Assembly: GCA_947650285.1 (NCBI GenBank)
Contig: CANTFL010000320.1
Span: forward strand, 310,001-374,000
Reading direction: 5' to 3'
Origin: Hyaloperonospora brassicae
Lineage: Eukaryota; Oomycota; Peronosporomycetes; Peronosporales; Peronosporaceae
Length of the DNA stretch: 64,000 nucleotides
Part shown: piece after piece, positions 56,091 to 64,000 of the stretch
Numbering within the stretch: the stretch's first letter is position 1
Layout of the letters: each line of letters opens with the position of its first letter
Made by a program: the position numbers and the translations under genes
Notes under the pieces: model-generated
Seen by the model: the letters and a program-made list of their open reading frames with translations, nothing else
Told to the model about the DNA's origin: nothing
The model's database searches: none

Positions 56091-57495
56091 ATCAAAGAAG
56101 AGATTCGGGAAGAGACCCATGGGACAGATGGTGCGACGTGCAAGGCGGTGCGTCTACTTTGATGTTGTGCCCGTCGGCAAAAGGGTCACTCGGACTGGAA
56201 AGGTCAACACCATGCAAACTGTCTGCTGTCCGCTTGAATTATACAATTACAATGTCTGGGACTACAGGATTTTACTTAACCTTATCATCATTGACAATAA
56301 TATATAGAATGCATCCAAATAGCTGACAGAGGTGTCTTCCTGTGCGTCTGGCAAGCTCAGACCGCTCCAAGTAGTTGTTGCCGGTTTAATATCCCAACAG
56401 CCTACCCTAGGCTCCAGAAATACGTTTGACTCACTAGCCTCACTGGTACAGTTCCACCCGGGAACCCTGGTACCAACGAGCAAGGCCTCTCAAAGAAGCA
56501 TGACCCCTAACAACAAATAGTTTGGGCTATTGGAACAGGTTGGCACCCAGAGTGTCCGGCAGAAACGCTTGTCGCGTGGGACCTTAGCCACGACCGGTAA
56601 GGGACGTGTCGCCCCGAATTGAAGTGCACAGCAACAGGTCGTTGGAAACCCTAAATGCACTGGCTGGGCAGTAAAATAAAGAAGCTGACACCGAGCCAAA
56701 TGCAACGATACATTCCACCTAGATAGCCATGTTGCTCATCCTGGCTATGACTTCCAACTGCTGGACATAGCGGCTATAGAACGAGGTCGGTAAAGCCCAG
56801 TACATGTACGTGCTAGAACATAAACTTGATAGAGGACACTTGTTGCAGGGAGGAAGCATGTAGGCAGGTATGCCACACGCAGAAGGGTAAAGCTCACTTA
56901 TCGAAGACTCGCAGCGCATTGTGCTGCGCAGAAAGTGTAAGGAAACATGAAAGGTCCGCACTCTTTGAGTCAAGGCTGGTGAATGCGATGCAACCCGTGT
57001 GCAAAGCACACTTACGAGAAATCTCGGCATACAGCGGGACAACGCTTCTGTTAGCTGCACTGCAAGGAGGTAGTATACAGGTCGAGAGATAGATGACAAC
57101 ATTTTAAGTCGCGTTGTCAATGCTCGAAGGGAATCGGTCAGATCGGCTGGCGTTACCAACAAATTACGATGGGACAAGCAGCTGGTCGAAGCATGTTCCG
57201 TCGTCGGCACAGGTTGTCTTAAAAGACTAATCCGCAGTTATGCCGACGGCGAATTCTCTCGTTGCTTCTGTGGTCGATTTGGGCATGACAACGAACGCTA
57301 AACGTCAAGCAGGCGATTGTCCGACGACGGGAAGTGTACGAATCTGATAAGATTTCCGAGCTCCATTCGAGGAGCCAACGGCACAAGCGTTTGGTTTCAA
57401 ATGCACTTGAAGGCGGCGTGCTTGCCATTTTCCATTCTTCATCCCTTCACAAACTTCATTTACTTTGCTCACCACCTCCCCTTGATCGCAATCAG
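56091..57495. other. unassigned region and upstream sequence of CobW gene
   Basis: Frames on both strands (56719-57210 minus, 56826-57092 plus) mirror each other and show no known motif. From about 57420 the DNA becomes pyrimidine-rich (GCCATTTTCCATTCTTCATCC), which resembles an oomycete core promoter, 55-75 bp before the CobW ATG. Confidence 0.4.
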
Positions 57496-58929
57496 ATGGC
57501 CAAACGATCGTTTGCGCCGGCGAAACTCCCGGTCACGATTCTCACGGGGTTTCTAGGAAGTGGCAAGACAACGCTGCTCAACCACTTGCTCACGCAGAAC
57601 CACGGCAAGAAGTTTGCCATCATCGAAAACGAGTTTGGTGAAGTCGGTGTGGACGACCAGCTCATTCGTCAAGTCGCCAGCCCCAATGACTTAGGCGGGG
57701 GCGATGCCAGAAGCCGCAAATTCAACATGGGTGAAGAGATATTGACCATGAACAACGGCTGCATCTGCTGCTCAGTACGAGGTGACCTCGTTCGGCTGAT
57801 TGCGCAGATCGTCCGACGCAATGGAGGTCGTAACCAGCTGGATGGGATCATCATTGAAACTACCGGAATGGCCGACCCTGGTCCTGTGGTGCAGACCTTC
57901 TTTGCTGAGCCTTTGGTGGCGGCAACGTGCAAACTCGACGGTATCATCACTGTCGTCGATGCAAAGCATATTTTGCAGCATTTGTGCCCAGGCGCTGGTG
58001 TAGAGCGCGAATGCCAAGAGCAGATTGCGTTTGCCGACCGTGTCTTACTAAACAAGACGGACCTGGTTAGCCCGATGGAGCTCAAGGAGATTCGGTCTCG
58101 GATCTTCGACATCAACAGCACCGTGTCGATCACCGAGTGCCAGCAGTGTCGAGTGGACTCTTCCGAGCTCCTTAACGTCCGGGCTTTCGACTTGGACTCG
58201 ATACTGAAGCGACAGCCTGACTTTCTCAAGACCGAAGAGGTCAGTAGCGGTGCGCACGACCACGAAGACAAGAAGGATAGCACTCGCACCTCGACCCACG
58301 AGCACAGTCACGAGAACGATCATGAAGACGAGCAACCTTGCGGCAGACGCAGACATAATCACGCCTTGGTGTCGTCAGTGGGCTTGGTCTTGCCCGATCC
58401 GATTCTAGTGGCGCTACTGGAAGAATGGATCGATGACTTGCTAGAGACAGAGGGAGACGATCTATTGCGCTACAAAGGCGTCGTCAACGTCGCTGGCATT
58501 GATCAAAAGTACGTCTTTCAGGGCGTGCATACGCTGTTCAATGGTCGCTTTGCCGGCACGTGGGCGCCAGGTGAGACCCGAGAGACTCGGTTTGTTTTCA
58601 TCGGCAAGAACCTCGACCGCGATGCGCTTACTGAAGGGTTCCTGGCCTGTCGAGCTGGTCAAGACCTACGCTTCCAAGTAGGCGACCGAGTGCTTGCTAA
58701 CACGGGTGAGGAGGGGTTCCAGGCAGGCACGATCGTGCAGCTTTGGGACCAGGGGAACCCGTACGCTATTCAGCTTGACAATGGTCGCAAAACATGGGCT
58801 CCTGTGGACGAGGCTCAACTCGTACGGGCGCTTGCGAGTCAAGAAGAAGAAGAAGAAGAAGAAGAGGAAGCAGAAGAAGAAACGACGAGGCAACAGCCTC
58901 CTCTTGCGATGGTCCACATACTGGCATGA
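57496..58929 (+). CDS. CobW/CBWD (ZNG1-type) GTP-binding metallochaperone with C-terminal extension
   Basis: Intronless, 477 residues. G3E-family GTPase of the COG0523 group; eukaryotic members transfer zinc to client enzymes. Visible: Walker A GFLGSGKT (18-25), ENEFGEVGVD (44-53), the metal-binding CICC (89-92, in NNGCICCSVRGDL), ETTGMADP (switch), VVDAKH, and LNKTDLV for guanine recognition. A His/Asp-rich segment (HDHEDKK .. HEHSHENDHEDEQ) precedes the CobW C-terminal domain, as in other metal-handling members. After that domain come a small module (QVGDRVLANTGEEGFQAGTIVQLW .. YAIQLDNGRKTWAPVDE), which I have seen attached to various stramenopile and algal proteins, and a poly-Glu run from GAA repeats. 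ATG 57496 is preferred because homology starts 12 residues later; the frame is open further upstream to an ATG at 57334. Confidence 0.9.
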   Translation: MAKRSFAPAKLPVTILTGFLGSGKTTLLNHLLTQNHGKKFAIIENEFGEVGVDDQLIRQVASPNDLGGGDARSRKFNMGEEILTMNNGCICCSVRGDLVRLIAQIVRRNGGRNQLDGIIIETTGMADPGPVVQTFFAEPLVAATCKLDGIITVVDAKHILQHLCPGAGVERECQEQIAFADRVLLNKTDLVSPMELKEIRSRIFDINSTVSITECQQCRVDSSELLNVRAFDLDSILKRQPDFLKTEEVSSGAHDHEDKKDSTRTSTHEHSHENDHEDEQPCGRRRHNHALVSSVGLVLPDPILVALLEEWIDDLLETEGDDLLRYKGVVNVAGIDQKYVFQGVHTLFNGRFAGTWAPGETRETRFVFIGKNLDRDALTEGFLACRAGQDLRFQVGDRVLANTGEEGFQAGTIVQLWDQGNPYAIQLDNGRKTWAPVDEAQLVRALASQEEEEEEEEEAEEETTRQQPPLAMVHILA

Positions 58930-60505
58930 TGGACAATTGCTTTCCTTTTCGCGTCTTCGCACTGCACGTGCCATTGGCTCTGCAAAGGCAACACGGCCAG
59001 ATCCAGAACGCTTCGCGGCATCACGCCGCGCTCCTTTGTCAGACGTAGCGACCTCGCCGATCGTGGGGCACGCACGCTCTATCCTTTTGCATGCTTAACG
59101 TCAATACCAACGGCTCAAACACGACCGCTCGCTCGCTCACTCACTCGCTGGCCATTCATTGTTGTCCAGTCGCACTTGAAGCAACACGACTGCGAACACC
59201 GCGCCGACAAGTGTGCGCATGACGCTGCAACTCGCAAGTCACTAGTAAACGCGCACGTCAACCCGGCGAAGGGCCACGTGAGGTTGTCACGTCGCAAGAA
59301 CGTCAAACGTTGTGCGCGACGGCATGCGAGCGTGTAGCAAACGTCGATTGGCACGGGACTTTTGAATGGACAGCAGCTCCACGAGAAACCGATATGCTGT
59401 TCTCAAGCGGACGTTACAATCAACAGTCCGCTGCTCCACTTGGTCCCTCTCGCTCGCTCGCTCGCTCTCTCTCATTGACAAGACCATGTCCAGTTGTCGC
59501 TCGCTCGCTCGCTCGCTCTCTCTCATTGACAAGACCATGTCCAGTTGTCGGTCCTCTCTCGCTCTCGCTCTCTCATTCTCATCCTATTTCTGTCCTGCAA
59601 CTCGACTACCTCAACCTGCAATGTGCACGTGGCGCAGCAGCGGCGGGGCGACAGCGCGGCTTTGCCGGATAACCTGTCCAGTTTATCCAACTGGCGTGCG
59701 CCGCCGTCGCATCGAGCGCAGAAGGGACGGCGCCGGTCGTGAGAGAGAGAGAGAGAGCGCGTTGTTGCTGGGGAACGTGTCTGTTCTGCACCTTGAAGAA
59801 CGACGAGGAGGAGGACGCCGACGACGACTGACGATCGTCGAGCGAAAGAAGATAAGAAAACGCATCGTCGCGTGTCTCGTTTTCTCTGAACCGAGCAATC
59901 AATCAATTCCTCGCTCGCTCGCTCTCCGGCTTCTTCCTCCCCGTTTTCGCGCGGGTCGTCCGTCGCGTTCGTGTGTTTAATTTTTGGTCGGGTTTTAGTT
60001 GTTCGTTGGGGTGGGTTTGTTTGTATGCACGGCGTAGCATCCCGAGCGTGGGGTTGTGGTGACCCACAAATCGTCGTCCTACGGCGTTAAGTAACAACAC
60101 CTGTGCGTTCGTGTGGCCCGCAGGGCCCTTGCACAAGGGCTAGGGGAGGCAAAGCCGCTAAAGTAGGGCAGCAGTCGGTCGAACGCTCGCACCAATCGGT
60201 CGCTTTTCCGCCCACTTTTACTGCTCGGGACTCGCAGGTTTTCGCACGCCTTGCTCCCGCTTGCTACTACTTCCACCTACTACACCGTATACTTCACGGA
60301 CTCGACTCGGACCAGGGCAAGTGCGACGCGGCCACTGTCAATTCCGAAAAAATCGAGACAGACGCATCGCACGAGCCGCGCGCCAGCACAGCTTCTGACG
60401 AGATTTGCACCGACGAGTGGCTCTAGCGCACGCGTTCGTACAAACAAAGTGAGCGAGGAAGGAACAGAGCGACGGGAGCGAGAGGGCCCCGACGACGTCT
60501 GGAGC
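58930..60505. other. long intergenic region upstream of alpha-actinin
   Basis: 1.6 kb with CT/CTCG low-complexity repeats and a 51-bp tandem duplication, but no supported gene. The last part should hold the alpha-actinin promoter and 5' UTR. Confidence 0.55.
59449..59550. repeat. 51-bp tandem duplication in CTCG-rich DNA
   Basis: Two copies of a unit made of (CTCG)n, then CTCTCTCTCATTGACAAGAC and CATGTCCAGTTGTCG; the ATTGACAAGACC segment recurs 51 bp apart (59474 and 59525). Confidence 0.9.
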
Positions 60506-63500
60506 ATGGCTGGGTACACTGACGAGTGGGTCGATGTGCAGAAAAACACCTTTACAAGAGTAAGAAGAAGAAGAAGAAGCCAACGACGAGGAGGAGGAGG
60601 GGGCGGGGCGGGGGCGGGGTGTCTTGTGTGGAGACGACGAGAGAGAGGACTGACGTGTGTTGTTGTTTTGTGTCGATAGTGGGCCAACACGTACCTCTCG
60701 CGCAAGCGCATGACGATCGAGGACTTGTACGAGGACCTGAAAGACGGCATTCGACTCATTTCGCTACTGCAGATCGTCTGCCGCGAGAAAGTGTGCCGTG
60801 TACGTTGTGCGTTGTTTGTGGCTTGTCGAGAAGGGGAAGAGGAGGAGGGACAGGGCGGAACGTTGGCTCGTGAAGTGCTCGTAGCTGACTGTGTCTGACT
60901 GTGTCTCGGGTGTCTGTAGAAATACAACAAGAAGCCGCGCATGCGGATCCAGAAGATGGAGAACCTCAACTTTGCCTTTGCGTTCATGCAGAGGAAGAAC
61001 GTCAACGTGACGAACATTGGCTCGTCCGACATCCTGGACGGTAACAACAAGCTCGTGCTCGGCCTCATGTGGACGCTCATTAAGGCTTTCCAGGTCGCCG
61101 AGATTGACGTCGAAGGCGTCTCGGGCAAAGACGGACTGCTGCTGTGGGTCAATCGGTCGCTGGCTGACTACCCGTCCGTGAACGTGAAGAACTTCTCGAG
61201 CAGCTGGGCAGACGGCATGGCCTTTTGCGCCTTGATCCACCGGTACGCGCCCACGCTCATTGATTTTAACTCGATGGACCCGAAGGACCCGCAGACGAAC
61301 GTCAAGCTTGCGTTTGACATTGCGCGCGAGAAGTTGCGCATTCCGCAGCTACTCGAGGTGGAAAACGTGGCAGGACAGGCCAAACCTGATGAGAAGAGTA
61401 TCACCACGTACGTTTCTCTGCTTTTCAAGGAGTTTGCGTCCGGCGTGCAGAAGAAGAAGGCCGTGACGACAATCTCCAAGGCGTTGAATATTGCGCAGCG
61501 GCACCAGGAACTGGCAGCCGAATTCGACAAGAACGCATCTGGTCTGCTTGAGTGGCTTCAGCAGCAGACGGAACGTTTCCAGACGCTCAGCCAGCCTCGC
61601 CACATTATCGACTTGAAGGAAGCACTGGCTCTTCACCTTGACTACAAGAAGAACGAGAAGCCCCCGCGCGAGGCCCAGTTTGTGGCAGTCGAAGGTTGCG
61701 CAGGGCGTTGGATTGCCAGTTGTAAGAACAATGGGCGCGCGGTACCGGACTTGGACCCACCGATCGAAAAGTTGCAGGCTCTCAAGGCCCAGCTCGACGA
61801 GCTAGAAACGGCCTTTGAACTGAAATTGCGTCAGAATTTGGAAAGCTACCAGAAGACGGAAATCTTTCTCACGAAAGTGGTGAAGGACCTAGAGAAAGTG
61901 GAGGCGTGGGCTACAGAGAAGGAGGCGCTGGCCCTTTTTGCTGAAGACCTGCAGGTCAATTCCACTGTCGACGCCGAAGAGAAGCTTGAGAGCGTTTCTT
62001 TTTTGCAGGACATTGAGCTTCCGCGCTACAAACAGCTTTTGGCCTCGGTCGTCTGCGAAGCAGATGGGCTTTCCGAGGAGCACTTGGACACGAAGGCCAC
62101 ACTCGAGCGACTGGAGTCAATGAAGAACTTTGTTGCGATGGTGGAAAACAAGGTTGAGAGTGTGAAGACTAAACTGGAAGAGAAGCACCGTCTACAACAG
62201 AGTGTGGACGCGGTAGCCAAGGACGCCAAAGCACTGATACGCAATCTGAAGTACGTCATTGAGGAGATGGATGAGGAAGTCGAAGCGGCTACGAAGCTAG
62301 AGGATGTATCGACCGCTGGTGTAGTTGCTGCCAAGCACCAGTTCGACACTGTGCTGGTGCCCAAGGTCCAGAACGCCGTTGTGACCGAGAGCGAGAAGCT
62401 TTCCGAGAAAAGGGAGATATTGGAGGACGCTGGTCGCACGAGCGAAGTAGCTCTCATTGACAAGACAAATGCTCGTGTGGAGAAACTCTTGGACTCGCTG
62501 GCCGAGAAGCGCGGATACTACGAGGAGGAACTTGCGACTGTTGAGAAGCGTGATGAGGTGTGCCGAGAATTCGCGACGCTGTCTACTCGCATCAAGGAAC
62601 GATGCGCGCATAGCACGCAGTCGATCAACATTGTGGAGGGTTCGCTCAAGGATCAGTTCAATTCGATGGTAAACCTGCGCTACACACTGTTTCGAGCCAA
62701 TACCAGTGTCATGGTCGAGGAGGACGTGGAGGAGAAGCTCGACGGGCCTGAAACTGCCGGAATTGACACGCCTGCTAGTGGGGAGGTCGATGAATCTGTG
62801 TTTGAATCGGAGACCGCCTCGGAAGGTGATGAGGTCGACAAGCACAAGGGTACGACTGCTATCATGGCAGTGACGAAAGCAGCGCAGATCGAGGAGGCGA
62901 AGGCAAAGACAGAGCAACTTGTCGTCCCTCTTACCGAGGATATGGATCAGCTGGAGCGCATCAACGAGGAGTTGGAGCGGCTGCAAGTGCATACGAATCC
63001 GTTCACGACGGACACGATCCACGGGTTGCGTGCGCAATTTACTTCGCTTGAGACGGCCGTGCGTGACAAGGTCAAGTCGCTGGAGAAGGAGTTGGTGCTA
63101 AGCGAGTTGGGCAGCCTTACTCCTCAGCAGGCGAAGGAGATCAAGGAAGTGTTTGACCACTTTGACTTGGACAACGACGGCGTCCTTGCTCGCGACGAGT
63201 TTATCATGGCATGCAAGGGTCTTGGTCTGAGTCTGAGCGAGGACGACTGTCACGACTACTTTGACAAGATCGACGACGAGGACAACGACGAGATTACGTT
63301 CGATCAATTTTCGACTTTCTGCACGGAGCAGCTGCAGAGTGGGTCCACGAAAGACGACGTGCACGAGGCACTGGACATTCTCACCGGCGAGCAGCTGACG
63401 CTTGAGCAGATTGAGGAGCGTTTTGACGCGTCGCAAGTCGAGTTTATCAAGAAGAATGCACCGGAGCTTTTGGAGGCGGATGGCAAGTCTGTGGACACGA

Positions 63501-63532
63501 AAAGGTTCACGGAGTTCATCTTTAGCGTCTGA
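60506..63532 (+). CDS. alpha-actinin (actin cross-linking protein)
   Basis: Actin-bundling protein of about 928 residues from three exons: 60506-60559, 60680-60799 and 60920-63532, all phase 0. Tandem calponin-homology domains form the actin-binding region: CH1 (about 8-125; WVDVQKNTFTRWANTYLSRK, LKDGIRLISLLQIV, IGSSDILDGNNKLVLGLMWTLI) and CH2 (about 135-240; LLLWVNRSLADYP, FSSSWADGMAFCALIHRY, LLEVENVA). A long spectrin-repeat rod follows, dominated by acidic coiled-coil heptads, with an acidic insert (about 690-730; ESVFESETASEGDE-like) near its end. The C-terminus is an EF-hand module: DLDNDGVLARDE is a canonical Ca-binding loop, DDEDNDEITFDQ a second near-canonical one, and a degenerate pair follows, ending TEFIFSV. 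The length is close to typical alpha-actinin (about 890). Introns in the CH1 region are very short. Confidence 0.93.
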
Positions 63533-64000
63533 ACGAATACAGTGTAAGGCTTTGCCTTATGTCAAGTCCGTGTGGTATGTATCGTTTGCTCAATCCGTCA
63601 CTAAGCTTGAGTGAGCCTCACTTTGTAAGGCGATCAGCTTTCATGGCCCGATTTTAATCATGATGGATTGAACGCGAACGCGATAACGACGGGCTGCTTG
63701 GTTGTCGCTGCCTACGACGACGACACTCTGTTTACCATTCGACATCGTCCCGGCCCTTCTTGTACCTGTTTCCTGTGCTTTTTTATTCACTTCTCAATCG
63801 AGCGGAAGAGCGTTCGACGTCGCCAATGACTCAACGTTCTCTGCGAGGAAAACTTGATAGCATGTAGTAGCGCCTTCTGTAGCCCAGCAAATGAGCCGAG
63901 GTGTCAGAGGTATGGCAAATGATGCTGCCGATGTAACTGCACGACAATGTCGAATGTCGACGAGGCGTATAAATGAAATCATGCAGAGACTCAGTTCATC
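63533..64000. other. 3' flank of alpha-actinin, nothing further seen
   Basis: 467 bp to the right edge. It contains GTAAGGCTTTGCCTTATG (63544-63561), a short imperfect palindrome that could form a 3' UTR hairpin. No gene is supported. Confidence 0.5.

Noticed and set aside
56719..57210. 163-codon minus-strand frame before the CobW gene
   Set aside because: No motif, no splice support, and the opposite strand is equally open over much of it; left as unassigned.
62297..63037. 246-codon minus-strand open frame
   Set aside because: Antisense to the alpha-actinin rod; composition mirrors the real gene.

Overview
The window looks like nuclear DNA of an oomycete, most likely a downy mildew or Phytophthora relative (Peronosporales). 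The evidence is compact genes with short GT-AG introns (about 44-150 bp), intron sets that restore reading frame exactly, a secreted RXLR-like protein with a downstream EER motif, an oomycete-type initiator sequence in front of it, and a sharp split between gene-dense and repeat-rich DNA. No rRNA, tRNA or CRISPR array was seen.

Layout. Positions 1-27.1 kb are gene-dense and hold mostly housekeeping genes, many in convergent or divergent pairs. They are: a beclin-1/Atg6 gene cut by the left edge, apparently carrying a dysferlin-like segment; a selenocysteine lyase/cysteine desulfurase (-); a mitochondrial carrier (+); a J-domain/ubiquitin-like protein (-); a small secreted Cys protein (+); a CBM20/F5-8C/cNMP-binding/GDPD protein (-); an RBM45-like four-RRM protein (+); SERINC (-); Mediator subunit 30 (+); a Gly-rich two-RRM hnRNP (+); and a ten-exon Kdo transferase (-). 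Positions 27.3-57.4 kb are gene-poor and progressively AT-rich. This part contains a G26/C24 tract, a decayed Ty1/copia element (30.2-33.8 kb), a 121-bp tandem array bracketed by a 14-bp direct repeat (35.1-36.4 kb), one intact candidate effector (37.4-38.7 kb), a decayed MULE with inverted terminal regions (40.9-45.0 kb) and LTR fragments (54.7-56.1 kb). Gene-dense DNA resumes at 57.5 kb with a CobW/ZNG1-type GTPase and a three-exon alpha-actinin.

How the genes relate. There is no operon. The housekeeping genes serve autophagy, sulfur/selenium metabolism, mitochondrial transport, phospholipid turnover, membrane lipids, transcription, RNA processing, metal trafficking and the actin cytoskeleton. 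The effector lies alone between mobile elements, as expected of a two-speed pathogen genome. The most unusual gene is the complete, intron-rich Kdo transferase, an enzyme best known from bacterial lipopolysaccharide synthesis. The most unusual non-coding feature is the 121-bp array.

Exon borders were worked out by hand from splice consensus and phase. They are predictions, not transcript-supported models.
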